The translations under genes were made by a program, and so were the position numbers. A DNA stretch of 64,000 bases from contig NZ_CP050191.1 in NCBI RefSeq assembly GCF_011745145.1, positions 3,508,804 through 3,572,803 on the forward strand. Direction: 5' to 3'. This document shows, in pieces, positions 38,001 through 46,545 of the stretch. This stretch comes from Mycobacterium sp. DL440 (lineage in GTDB: Bacteria > Actinomycetota > Actinomycetes > Mycobacteriales > Mycobacteriaceae). Positions within the stretch are counted from its first letter, which is position 1, and every line of letters starts with the position of its first letter. Below the pieces are notes generated by a model that did no database searches, was not told the DNA's origin, and worked only from the letters and a program-made list of their open reading frames with translations.

Positions 38001-41000
38001 ATGACGGAAACTGCGACGTGCCGCGCGTGCGGCACCGAGCCGCGGGCAGGCGCCCGATACTGCGACGCGTGCGGCGCGCCCGTCGCATCGACTCCGGGCG
38101 CCGAATACAAGCAGGTCACCGTGTTGTTCGCCGATGTCGTGCGGTCCATGGACATCGCAGCGACCCTGGGCGCCGAACGGCTCCGCGAGATCATGAGCGA
38201 TCTGTTCAACCACTCCGCGGCCGTGGTGCGCCGATACGGCGGCACCGTCGACAAATTCACGGGTGACGGCATCATGGCCATCTTCGGGGCACCGGTTGCA
38301 TTGGAAGACCACGCTTTTCGCTCCTGCCTGGCTGCGCTCGAGATCCAGCAGCAGACCGCCGGTCTGGCGGTGCAGGTAAAGGCCCGCGACGGCCTGGACC
38401 TGCAGTTGCGGATCGGCTTGAGTTCGGGTCAGGTCATCACCGGCGAAGTCGGCACCGACGCGATGAGCTATACCGCGATCGGTGAGCACGTGGGCATGGC
38501 GCAACGGATGGAATCGGTCGCCCCGCCCGGCGGGGTGATGCTCACCGAGTCGACCGCGCACCTGGTCGAGGACACCATGATGCTGGGTGAGCCTGAGATG
38601 GTGCAGGTCAAGGGTGCCGATCACCCGATCCGGGCGCGCCGGCTTCTGGAGCTCAACTCCGCACACAACCTGCTCAATGTCGGCGAATCGTCCCTGGTCG
38701 GCCGAGGCTGGGAACTGTCCGCCGTCGAGGGCATCCTGGAGCGCTCCATCCAAGGGCACGGCAGCATCGTCCTGCTGGCGGGCGGGCCCGGCATCGGCAA
38801 GAGCCGACTGGTCAGCGAACTCGCAGCCAAGGCGGCTGCGCGAGGTGTGCCGGTGCACTCCACATTCTGCGAGTCCCACACCAGCGAAATCCCATTTCAT
38901 GCCATCGCCGGTCTGCTGCGGGCGGGATTCGGCGTAGCAGACCTGGACCGAGAGGCGGCTCGCGAGAAGGTCCGCGACCAGGTTCCCGACGACACCGCGG
39001 AGAGCTTAGACCTGCTCGACGACCTACTCGGTATCGCCGACCCTGACGTGATTCTGCCGGCCATCGATCCCGACGCTCGGCGCCGCCGGCTCACCACCCT
39101 GGTCAATGCGGCATCGCTGGCGCGGAGCACACCGACGGTCTACGTCGTCGAGGATGCCCACTGGATCGACGGCGTCAGCGAGTCGATGTTGTCGGACTTC
39201 CTGTCGGTGACACCGCAGACTCCTTCCCTGGTCGTGATCACCTACCGACCCGAATACCACGGCGCCTTGAGTCACGTTCACGGTGCTCAGACGATAGTGC
39301 TTGCGCCACTGAATGATTCGGAGACCTCAACCCTGATCACCGAGCTGCTGGGGACCGGTGACGGGGTTGCCGACCTGACCGGCACCATCGCCGGCCGGGC
39401 CGCCGGGAACCCGTTCTTCGCCCTCGAAATCGTGCGCGACCTGGCCGAACGCGGCCTACTCCGGGGCGAACGCGGCGCCTACGTGCTGTCCGACGGGCAG
39501 GGCCGGGTCACTGTGCCGGCCACGCTGCAGGCCACCATCGCTGCCCGGATCGACCGGCTGGATCCGGCCGCCAAGCGGACGCTGAGCGCCGCCGCGGTGA
39601 TCGGGTCCCGGTTCAGTGCGGGTTTGTTGGCCTGCCTGGATACCGAGCCGGTATTCGAGGATCTGATCGAAGCGGAGCTGATCGATCAGGTGCAGTACAC
39701 GCCGCACGCGGAGTACGCATTCCATCACCCGATGGTGCGGACCGTCGCTTACGAGTCACAGCTCAAGTCCGATCGCGCTGAACTGCATCGGCGCCTGGCC
39801 GACACCATTGCAGAGCGCGAACTCGAACTGGCCGACGAGAACGCTGCGCTGATCGCCGAACACCTGGAAGCCGCCGGCGACCTGCATGCTGCATACACCT
39901 GGCACATGCGCTCCGGAGCATGGACGAACACCCGGGATACCGCCGCAGCCCAGGTGTGCTGGGAGCGTGCCCGTCAGATCGCCGACTTGTTGCCCACTGA
40001 CGACCCCGACCGACCGGCGATGCGGATAGCTCCGCGCACCCTGGTGTGCGGCAATGGTTTCCGCAGCAATGTGAAAGTTTCCGGCGCCCGGTTCGAGGAA
40101 CTGCAGGAGCTGTGCGAGGCCGCCGGGGACAAAGCCTCACTGGCCATCGGCATGGCCGGGCTTACCGGCGAACTGATGCTGCAGGGGCGGGTGCGTGACG
40201 CGTCGCGGCAGGTTTCCGAGCACATGACGCTGATCGAGTCCATCGGCGATCCCGCACTCACCGTCGGTTTGTCGGCCACCCCGATCTCGCTCAAGATCGA
40301 GAGCGGCGAGATGGGCGAGGTGCTGCGCTGGTCGCAGATGGCGATCGATCTGGCCGACGGCGACACCACCAAGGGCAACTTCATCATCGGCTCGCCGCTG
40401 GCGGCGGCCTTCGCAGCGCGCAGCATTGCCAAATGGTCCCTAGGCCTTGAGGGTTGGCGCGCTGACCTCGATCATGCACTCGCCCTGGCACGCAACACCG
40501 ACAGGTTCACGCACGCACTCGTCATCACCTGGACGTACTTCACCACGGTCTCCTGCGGAATCCTGCTCGCCAGTGATGATGCGCTGCGCGACATCGACGG
40601 GGCGCTGCAGATCACTGAAGGGGCCGGCGACGACATCGCGCTCGGCCTGGCCCGAGTCACCATGGGATACGCCTTGCTGAACCGAGATTTACCGGCGGAC
40701 CGCGAGCGTGGGCTGTCCATCCTCGGTCAAGTTCGGCAGATGTGCGTGAGTGGACGGTTCTACATGTCCGAGCTGATCGGCATCGATGTGTACACCGCGC
40801 GCGAACGGGCCAAGCGCGGCGACCGGGCCGGGGCCATCCGGGTGCTGCGCGAAGCGATCGACGACCTGATTCACAGCGGACAGCTTCCGTACAACATCTT
40901 GGCGACCGGAATCCTCGCGGAGACCCTGCTGGACCGCGGCGCGCAGGGCGATGTGGCCGAGGCCGAGGCGGCGATCACCAGACTGGCGGCGACCCCAGCC

Positions 41001-41168
41001 GAGGACGGCCTGGTCATTCGCGACATCACACTGTTGCGGACGAATGCGCTCATCGCGCGCGCCAAGGGTGACGACGCGAGCTACCGCGAATTCCGGGAAC
41101 GGTATCGGGATCTGGCCACCCGACTCGGCTTCGAGGGGCATATGGCCTTGGCCGCGGCCATGGCCTGA
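38001..41168 (+). CDS. Zinc-ribbon class III cyclase fused to AAA ATPase and TPR-like region
   Basis: 1055 residues. The ATG at 38001 follows a GGCGGGGGC ribosome site. A zinc ribbon (Cys7, 10, 22, 25) precedes a cyclase domain (about 38-200), then an AAA ATPase with Walker A GGPGIGKSRL near 258 and sensor-like VYVVEDAHWIDG, then helical repeats to the C-terminus. Cyclase metal aspartates are present (LFADVVRS, KFTGDGIM), but the adenine-specifying Asp is Ser (MSYTAIG) and the transition-state Asn is Gly (HVGMAQRM), so cyclase activity is doubtful. No C-terminal LuxR helix-turn-helix is seen, unlike Rv0386/Rv1358. Probably a signal-sensing ATPase. Confidence 0.85.
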   Translation: MTETATCRACGTEPRAGARYCDACGAPVASTPGAEYKQVTVLFADVVRSMDIAATLGAERLREIMSDLFNHSAAVVRRYGGTVDKFTGDGIMAIFGAPVALEDHAFRSCLAALEIQQQTAGLAVQVKARDGLDLQLRIGLSSGQVITGEVGTDAMSYTAIGEHVGMAQRMESVAPPGGVMLTESTAHLVEDTMMLGEPEMVQVKGADHPIRARRLLELNSAHNLLNVGESSLVGRGWELSAVEGILERSIQGHGSIVLLAGGPGIGKSRLVSELAAKAAARGVPVHSTFCESHTSEIPFHAIAGLLRAGFGVADLDREAAREKVRDQVPDDTAESLDLLDDLLGIADPDVILPAIDPDARRRRLTTLVNAASLARSTPTVYVVEDAHWIDGVSESMLSDFLSVTPQTPSLVVITYRPEYHGALSHVHGAQTIVLAPLNDSETSTLITELLGTGDGVADLTGTIAGRAAGNPFFALEIVRDLAERGLLRGERGAYVLSDGQGRVTVPATLQATIAARIDRLDPAAKRTLSAAAVIGSRFSAGLLACLDTEPVFEDLIEAELIDQVQYTPHAEYAFHHPMVRTVAYESQLKSDRAELHRRLADTIAERELELADENAALIAEHLEAAGDLHAAYTWHMRSGAWTNTRDTAAAQVCWERARQIADLLPTDDPDRPAMRIAPRTLVCGNGFRSNVKVSGARFEELQELCEAAGDKASLAIGMAGLTGELMLQGRVRDASRQVSEHMTLIESIGDPALTVGLSATPISLKIESGEMGEVLRWSQMAIDLADGDTTKGNFIIGSPLAAAFAARSIAKWSLGLEGWRADLDHALALARNTDRFTHALVITWTYFTTVSCGILLASDDALRDIDGALQITEGAGDDIALGLARVTMGYALLNRDLPADRERGLSILGQVRQMCVSGRFYMSELIGIDVYTARERAKRGDRAGAIRVLREAIDDLIHSGQLPYNILATGILAETLLDRGAQGDVAEAEAAITRLAATPAEDGLVIRDITLLRTNALIARAKGDDASYREFRERYRDLATRLGFEGHMALAAAMA

Positions 41169-41221
41169 GTTGGCCTGTTCGGCACCGGCCGGATCCACCG
41201 AAACCGCGCTTGCGTCGTACT

Positions 41222-41246
41222 TGTTATCTCTCAGGACATCGGTGAC
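41222..41246 (+). repeat. Left terminal inverted repeat of the IS481-like element
   Basis: Begins TGTTATCTCTCAGGACATCG and ends GTGAC. It pairs with the right end at 41538-41562 at 22 of 25 positions. Confidence 0.75.
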
Positions 41247-41591
41247 CGGCCCGCACCGGCACCCAAAGATCTTCTCGCCGGCACCTACCTCCAAAGACTC
41301 AGCACCGCCGGAACATTCACCCTCGCCGGGGTCCACTACAAGGTCGACGGCCAGCGAGGCCTAGAGCAGATCCTGGTCGTCACCGGCGGCGACAAGATCA
41401 CCGTGGCTGACCTCGACGGCGAGGTCCTCATCGAGGACACTCGACCTACACCCGGAGTGAGATACGTCGGCAATGGGCAACCCCCCGACCGCCGCCCCAA
41501 GGACAATGAAACGTCACCGATGTCCTGGTGCGGAACTGTCACCGATGTCTTGATACATAACAGCTGCGCGTGTCGCCCGGTGGTGGCATAA
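41247..41591 (+). pseudogene. Truncated transposase C-terminus (IS481-like)
   Basis: Continuous frame reading RPAPAPKDLLAGTYLQRLST, later VHYKVDGQRG, ITVADLDGEVLIEDTRP, GVRYVGNGQPP and NETSPMS. This is the tail after the integrase core in actinobacterial IS481-type transposases. There is no start codon, no DDE catalytic core and the frame runs through the right terminal repeat to a stop at 41589. A fragment only. Confidence 0.65.
41513..41562 (+). repeat. Right terminal inverted repeat with internal GTCACCGATGTC repeat
   Basis: GTCACCGATGTC occurs at 41513-41524 and again at 41538-41549, 25 bp apart; the second copy begins the right TIR, which ends TGATACATAACA at 41562. Subterminal copies like this usually serve as extra transposase-binding sites. 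Confidence 0.65.
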
Positions 41592-41607
41592 TCGAACGTA
41601 TGTTCGA
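41587..41607 (+). promoter_or_regulatory. LexA (SOS) box and -10 at the start of the DUF222/HNH gene
   Basis: TCGAACGTATGTTCGA (41592-41607) is a perfect match to the mycobacterial LexA box TCGAAC-N4-GTTCGA. The ATG at 41600 lies inside it. CATAAT (41587-41592) is an excellent -10 placed 7 nt before the ATG, implying a leaderless mRNA whose start is covered by LexA. Derepression after DNA damage is expected, as reported for 13E12-family genes of M. tuberculosis. Confidence 0.85.
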
Positions 41608-43201
41608 CACTGATTCCGATGTGGACCTGATCGACAAGATCAGTGCCGGGGCGCGGGCGGAATCGGCGGCGATCGCAGGCCGCCTGGCCGCGATCGGCGC
41701 GCTGGACAGTCTGCGCGAACAGGAGTTGGCCGAGTCGATTTTCTGGCGGACCGATCCGTTCGAGGAAGTGGCCGCCGAAATCTCGGCTGCCCTGCGGATC
41801 AGCCGAAACCGGGCCGGCACCCAGGTTCATCACGCCCGGGTGTTGCGGGACAAACTGCCGATGGTGGCGGCGCGGTTCGCGGCCGGGGACATCGATTACC
41901 GGGTGGTGCGCACCCTGATCGCCCGCACCGGCATCGTCGATCCCGCGGTCTGGGCCGGGTTGGATGCCGAACTGGCCGCCCGCGCACACCGCTGGATGCG
42001 GTTCTCAGACCGACAGTTGCGAGACCGGGTGGATCAGTGGATCGCCAAACTCGACCCGAACGGGGTGCGGGTACCCCCGGAGGTGGACGAGGAACGGTTC
42101 GTTCAGGTCGAACCGAGCAGCCCCGGTATGGCTTCGATCTGGGCCAACGTTCACGCTGAGGACGGGGTGGCCCTGAGCCAACGATTGGACGCGGTGGCCA
42201 ACACGGTGTGTGTCAACGATCCGCGGACCCTCGAGCAGCGCCGCGCCGATGCGGTGGGACCACTGGCCCGGCTGGAATCCCAGCTGCCGTGCCGGTGTCG
42301 TCGCGACGATTGCCCGGCCGCCCAGATGCGGGCGGCCGCTGATGCCGCGATGGTCCATGTGCTGGCCAACGAGTCCACCCTGGACGGCAGCTCGGATGAT
42401 CCGGGATACCTGCCCGGCCATGGAATCCTGCCCGCCGAGTCGGTGCGCAACCTGGCCGCCACCGCCAGACGCAAGCCGGTGGTGGTGCCCACCGAACCCA
42501 CCGAACCCACCGATCCGGCCGGGGCGACCACACCCGGCAAGTCCACTTCCAACGGAGCCACCGAACCGACTCAGCCCCGTGAACCGGCCAAACCCGGTGA
42601 GCCGAGCGGGGCAGCCGAGCCGGGCCAGCCGAGCGAACCGAGCGAACCAGGCGAGTCGGTTGATGCGGCTGATGGATCTGAGCCCCAGTACCGGCCCTCG
42701 GTGGCGCTCTCGGAGTTCATCCGCTGGCGCGACCTGACCTGTCGCTTCCCCGGTTGTGACGCCCCGGTGGCACGCTGCGATATCGACCACACCGCACCCT
42801 GGCCCGCGGGCCCCACACATCCGTCGAACACCAAACTATTTTGCCGTGCACATCACTTGGTCAAAACGTTCTGCCCCGGCTGGAGCGATCGCCAATTACC
42901 CGACGGCACCATTGAATTCACCGCACCCACCGGACACACCTATGTCACCGAACCGCACGGGGCCGGAATGTTCCCCACCCTGGCCACCCCGACCGGGGAC
43001 CTGAACCTCCCCGAACCGCAAGCCCCGCACCCTGATCGGGGCGCCAAGATGCCGACCCGCCGCCAAACCCGCGAACAAGACCGCCAAGACCGCATCGCCG
43101 AAGAACGACGGCTGCGCGCCGAACTCAACAACGACCTCGACGTCGAATACCAATACCAAATCTGGCTCGCCGAAGAATACGGACCACCCCCACCCTTCTG
43201 A
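41600..43201 (+). CDS. 13E12-type DUF222/HNH endonuclease family protein
   Basis: 533 residues from ATG 41600. The N-terminal DUF222 domain (about 1-290) starts MFDTDSDVDLIDKI. A Pro/Glu/Thr/Ser linker with degenerate EPTEPTDP-like repeats spans about 300-365, followed by a C-terminal HNH domain with CRFPGCDAP, CDIDHTAPWPAG and LFCRAHH supplying zinc and catalytic residues. These proteins form the 13E12 repeat family, multicopy in mycobacteria and, in M. tuberculosis, the integration target of prophage phiRv1. The gene sits 38 bp after an IS remnant and is under a LexA box, indicating DNA-damage induction. Biological role unknown. Confidence 0.92.
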   Translation: MFDTDSDVDLIDKISAGARAESAAIAGRLAAIGALDSLREQELAESIFWRTDPFEEVAAEISAALRISRNRAGTQVHHARVLRDKLPMVAARFAAGDIDYRVVRTLIARTGIVDPAVWAGLDAELAARAHRWMRFSDRQLRDRVDQWIAKLDPNGVRVPPEVDEERFVQVEPSSPGMASIWANVHAEDGVALSQRLDAVANTVCVNDPRTLEQRRADAVGPLARLESQLPCRCRRDDCPAAQMRAAADAAMVHVLANESTLDGSSDDPGYLPGHGILPAESVRNLAATARRKPVVVPTEPTEPTDPAGATTPGKSTSNGATEPTQPREPAKPGEPSGAAEPGQPSEPSEPGESVDAADGSEPQYRPSVALSEFIRWRDLTCRFPGCDAPVARCDIDHTAPWPAGPTHPSNTKLFCRAHHLVKTFCPGWSDRQLPDGTIEFTAPTGHTYVTEPHGAGMFPTLATPTGDLNLPEPQAPHPDRGAKMPTRRQTREQDRQDRIAEERRLRAELNNDLDVEYQYQIWLAEEYGPPPPF

Positions 43202-43299
43202 GGCAGGCGGGTGGGCATCAACCTTCGGCGAATTCCTTGAACCGCTGCAGGCGAATTGGCCACGTCTGGCATTGACGCCATCGCCACCGGCGGAGCCGA

Positions 43300-44049
43300 C
43301 TACTGTTCGGCAGCCTCGATATGTGCGTTCTGAACGGCGTACTCCCCCGGTGTGCTGCCCAGCATGGACCGGAAGTCGTTGATGAAATGGGCCTGGTCAT
43401 ACCAGCCGAGTCGCACTGCAAGATCGGCGAAATCGACGCCGGGCACGGTCTCGATCTCCAGGGCCGCCTGCTGCAGCCGATATCGGCACAGCACCCACTT
43501 GACCGTCACCCCGACATAGCGTCGGAACACCCGTTGCGTCGTGCGGGTACTCCACGGTGAGAGCGCCATGACCTGCTCCACCCGATGTAGTGTCGCGTCG
43601 TCACGCATCCGGTCGATCAACGGGCAGAGCGAGCGGTAGGTCGGGTCGTCCAGAACCGGTGCGCCCAACAGCTCGTCGTCCACCTGCACCACGCGGCCGG
43701 TCAGCGCGGCAGCGTCCCCGCCAAAACGGGCCACGAAGCCGCCCGGCCGAAATCGAGCCCCCACCACACCGCCCCGGCCGCTGATCGTGATGCGGAAAAC
43801 CTCGGGCACCACCCCGTGCAGCAACGTGCTCGGCAATCGATGGCCATGGCGCACAACATCATCGCCCCACTCACGGGTGAGATGCACGGCAGGGAAGGTG
43901 ATCACTGTGCTCTCGAATGGACCTGTCTCGCGCCGGTCCCAGGTCACCGACCAGTAGTGCTCGATGAAGCTCGCGTCCTCCCCTGACGGCGCCCACCGGT
44001 GGAGGTCGAATGCCGAAGCGCTGCCTGCACGGCCCACCACGCCGCGCAT
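43300..44049 (-). CDS. AraC family transcriptional regulator
   Basis: 249 residues from ATG 44049. The N-terminal effector region (HRWAPSGEDASFIEHYWSVT, resembling DUF6597) precedes a C-terminal AraC double helix-turn-helix (about 150-240) with the signature FADLAVRLGWYDQAHFINDF and RSMLGSTPGEY. It is divergent from the VOC protein gene at 44101 with a 51-bp gap, so it probably controls that gene. Between its stop and the DUF222 stop are 98 bp in which I see no strong hairpin. Confidence 0.88.
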   Translation of the reverse strand: MRGVVGRAGSASAFDLHRWAPSGEDASFIEHYWSVTWDRRETGPFESTVITFPAVHLTREWGDDVVRHGHRLPSTLLHGVVPEVFRITISGRGGVVGARFRPGGFVARFGGDAAALTGRVVQVDDELLGAPVLDDPTYRSLCPLIDRMRDDATLHRVEQVMALSPWSTRTTQRVFRRYVGVTVKWVLCRYRLQQAALEIETVPGVDFADLAVRLGWYDQAHFINDFRSMLGSTPGEYAVQNAHIEAAEQ

Positions 44050-44100
44050 TGGCGCGTTTTTACAAGCGGCCACGGACCACAGCCTACGAAACTGACGGAT

Positions 44101-44571
44101 ATGAGTGTCACACCGATTCCAGAGGGCTACACCAGCCTGACTCCGTTCATCTGCGTCGACGGCGCTGCCGAGGCCATCACCTTCTACCAGAATGTGTTCG
44201 GCGCCACGGTCATCGAGCGGATGGACGGCACTGACGGCACCGTCTCGCACGCCGAGCTGGATTTCGGCAACGGTCGGCTGCAACTCGGCGATCCGCAGGA
44301 AGCGTTTCAGATCGCCGCTCCCCGGCCAGGCGGCCCGGCAACGTATTCGATTGGGCTGTACTGCCCCGACGTCGACGACGTGGTGGCCCGCGCGGAGAAA
44401 GCCGGGGCGACCATTCGCGAGTCCCCACAGACCTTTGTCACCGGCGACCGGTTCGCGTCCGTCCTCGACCCGTTCGGTCTGCGCTGGACCGTGATGACCC
44501 GCGTCGAGAACTTCACGCCGGCCGAACGTGAACGCCGCGTCGCTGAATGGGCCGCCACCGCCGGCGGCTAA
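44101..44571 (+). CDS. VOC superfamily protein (PhnB/glyoxalase-like)
   Basis: 156 residues from ATG 44101. A single vicinal-oxygen-chelate domain is visible: TSLTPFICVDGAAEAITFYQ, VSHAELDFGNGRLQLGD and DPFGLRWTVMT. The C-terminus ERERRVAEWAA is typical of PhnB-like VOC proteins. Function could be small-molecule modification or resistance; no specific substrate is evident. Divergent from an AraC gene and 9 bp upstream of the HIT gene, so the three downstream genes may be co-transcribed. Confidence 0.85.
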   Translation: MSVTPIPEGYTSLTPFICVDGAAEAITFYQNVFGATVIERMDGTDGTVSHAELDFGNGRLQLGDPQEAFQIAAPRPGGPATYSIGLYCPDVDDVVARAEKAGATIRESPQTFVTGDRFASVLDPFGLRWTVMTRVENFTPAERERRVAEWAATAGG

Positions 44572-44580
44572 CGTGGCGGG

Positions 44581-45018
44581 ATGTCTTGCGTGTTCTGCGC
44601 CATCGTCGCAGGCGTTGCCCCCGCCATCCGCATCTACGAGGACGACGATTACCTGGGCATCCTCGACATCAGGCCGTTCACCCGCGGACACACGCTGGTG
44701 ATCCCGAAGCGACACAGCGTCGACCTGACGGACACGCCGCCGGCGAGCGTAGCCGCGATGGCCGGCATCGGGCAGCGCATCGCGCGTGCGGCCCGGCAAT
44801 CCGGGCTGCACGCCGATGGCAACAACATCGTCATCAACGACGGCAAGGCCGCCTTTCAGAGCGTGTTCCACATCCATCTACACGTGGTGCCGCGCCGCAC
44901 CGGCGACAAGTTGTCGTTCGCCAAGGGCATGGTGCTGCGCCGTGATCCGGACCGCGAGGAATCGGGACGCCTGTTACGTGCAGCGCTGGCGCAGCTCGAC
45001 GAATCCGCGCAGGATTGA
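44581..45018 (+). CDS. HIT family nucleotide-binding protein (Rv1262c-like)
   Basis: 145 residues. The histidine-triad motif is HIHLHVVPR; the N-terminal CVFCAIVAG with two Cys is typical of bacterial HIT proteins. It hydrolyses or transfers nucleotides from dinucleoside or nucleotidyl substrates. The adjacent nitroreductase-like gene reproduces the Rv1262c-Rv1261c order. Confidence 0.92.
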   Translation: MSCVFCAIVAGVAPAIRIYEDDDYLGILDIRPFTRGHTLVIPKRHSVDLTDTPPASVAAMAGIGQRIARAARQSGLHADGNNIVINDGKAAFQSVFHIHLHVVPRRTGDKLSFAKGMVLRRDPDREESGRLLRAALAQLDESAQD

Positions 45019-45022
45019 CCGC

Positions 45023-45478
45023 ATGAGCATGCCCTGGTGGGAGCGCTACATCGGCCTCCCGATGCTGTTGTTGCACGACAAGATCTACAAGGCCACCAAC
45101 GGCCGGATCGGGCACACGATCCCCGGTGGCCCGTCGACACTGATCCTGCATACCGTCGGCGCCAAAACCGGTCAGCATCGCGCGAATTCGCTGGCCTATG
45201 CGAAGGACGGCGCCGACTACCTCGTGGTGGCGTCAAAAGGTGGCGAGCCCACGTCTCCCGGCTGGTACCACAACCTGAAAGCAAAACCGCAGGTCGAGAT
45301 CAACGTCGGCCCCAAGCGACTGGGCGTGACGGCCAAGCCGGTACTGCCGGGCGATCCCGACTACCTGCGGCTGTGGGAGATCGTGAACGACATGAAGGGC
45401 AACAAGGATCGCTACAAGGGGTACCAAAAGCGGACATCACGTCCGATTCCCGTGGTCGTGCTGGCGCCTGAGAACTGA
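45023..45478 (+). CDS. Deazaflavin (F420)-dependent nitroreductase family protein (Rv1261c-like)
   Basis: 151 residues from ATG 45023, 4 nt after the HIT stop. The split-barrel Ddn-family core is visible: LILHTVGAKTGQHRANSLAY, VVASKGGEPTSPGWYHNL and KRTSRPIPVVVL. These proteins bind cofactor F420 and reduce quinones, nitro compounds or other electrophiles; M. tuberculosis Ddn activates pretomanid. Which substrate this paralog uses is unknown. Confidence 0.9.
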   Translation: MSMPWWERYIGLPMLLLHDKIYKATNGRIGHTIPGGPSTLILHTVGAKTGQHRANSLAYAKDGADYLVVASKGGEPTSPGWYHNLKAKPQVEINVGPKRLGVTAKPVLPGDPDYLRLWEIVNDMKGNKDRYKGYQKRTSRPIPVVVLAPEN

Positions 45479-45482
45479 GCCC

Positions 45483-46532
45483 CTAGAACAGTTCCTTGGC
45501 CAGCAGTTCCAAGGTGGTGTCGCGCGCCGTCGCGGTAGCCGGATCGGCGCCGCGGCGGGCCGAGGCCACGGGGTTGATCATGACCTCGTCGACGTCGAAT
45601 TCTTCGGCCAGGGCCCGGACCTGCTCGGCCGCTTCGGTGGGCGAACCAACCACGGCACGCGCAAGCCCGGACGCCACGACGGCCTGTGCTTGCGGAGTGA
45701 GAGTGGTCGCCTCGGCATCCTCGACCAGGTCGAGGGCGCCGAGTGGCTGGCCGGTGCGCAGCCGGCCCATCATCTGCAGCTGGGGCAGGAGTAACGCCGT
45801 GGCCTCCTCGGTGGTCTCGGCCACCGAGGCGTTCACGGTCAGGAAGGTCACCGGCTCGGACGCCAGGTCGCTGGGCTGGAATTCGTCGCGGTAGACGGCC
45901 AGCGCCTCGGCAGTGCCCTGGCCGGAGAAATGATGGGCGAACACGTACGGCAACCCCTTGGCCGCGGCCAGATGCGCCGAGTACATCGACGAGCCGAGCA
46001 GCCACATCCGCGGTTCGCTGACCGCGGCCGGCGTCGCCTTGAGCACGTAGTTCTCCCGCATCAGGTCGCGGGGCAACGGCACCCGCACGCCGCGGGCACC
46101 CATCAGCGCAACCACATCGTCGAGGTACTGCGGGAACGCCTCGATATCGCGATCGTCGCGCCCGGCGGCACCGCGCAGGGCCAGCGAGGTGACCGGATCG
46201 GAACCCGGGGCACGGCCGATACCGAGGTCGATGCGGCCGGGGTAGGCGGCCTCCAGCAGCGCGAACTGCTCAGCCACCGCCAGCGGCGCATGGTTGGGCA
46301 GCATCACCCCGCCCGAACCCAGCCGCAGCTGCGTCGTCTGCGCGGCGAGATGCGCGATCAGCACCGGCGGACTGGTGGCGGCCACCGCGGGCATGTTGTG
46401 ATGCTCGGCGAGCCAGTAGCGGGTGTATCCGAGCCGGTCAGCGGTCTGCGCCAGGTGAGCCGTTGCCGTCAGGGCATCGGCAGTGGACTGGTCGGTACGT
46501 ACCGGGACGAGGTCGAGGACAGAAAGCCGCAT
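45483..46532 (-). CDS. LLM class flavin-dependent oxidoreductase
   Basis: 349 residues, TIM-barrel luciferase-like family. Signature segments are RYWLAEHHNMPAVAATSPPV and GSGGVMLPNHAPLAVAEQFA, followed by RIDLGIGRAPGSDP, as in the YhbW/group-1 luciferase-like monooxygenases. In mycobacteria the cofactor may be FMN or F420. It lies 13 bp downstream of udgB on the same strand and is probably co-transcribed. Confidence 0.9.
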   Translation of the reverse strand: MRLSVLDLVPVRTDQSTADALTATAHLAQTADRLGYTRYWLAEHHNMPAVAATSPPVLIAHLAAQTTQLRLGSGGVMLPNHAPLAVAEQFALLEAAYPGRIDLGIGRAPGSDPVTSLALRGAAGRDDRDIEAFPQYLDDVVALMGARGVRVPLPRDLMRENYVLKATPAAVSEPRMWLLGSSMYSAHLAAAKGLPYVFAHHFSGQGTAEALAVYRDEFQPSDLASEPVTFLTVNASVAETTEEATALLLPQLQMMGRLRTGQPLGALDLVEDAEATTLTPQAQAVVASGLARAVVGSPTEAAEQVRALAEEFDVDEVMINPVASARRGADPATATARDTTLELLAKELF

Positions 46533-46545
46533 GACAGCGTCAACG

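Larger units (their letters stand above)
41222..41562. mobile_element. 341-bp internally deleted IS481-like element
   Basis: Bounded by 25-bp terminal inverted repeats, matching at 22 of 25 positions, that enclose the C-terminal coding remnant of an integrase-core transposase. The N-terminal and catalytic portion is gone, so the element cannot move by itself. No clear target-site duplication is seen (flanks GCGTCGTACT and GCTGCGCGTG). This accounts for most of the 430-bp gap between the cyclase-ATPase and the DUF222 gene. Family assignment rests on the TIR style (GTCACCGATGTC blocks) and the transposase tail. Confidence 0.7.

Noticed and set aside
42486..42690. Repetitive CCGAACC-type tract in the DUF222 gene as a CRISPR or VNTR
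   Set aside because: The units are short, in frame and encode a Pro/Glu/Thr linker; there are no spacers of uniform length.
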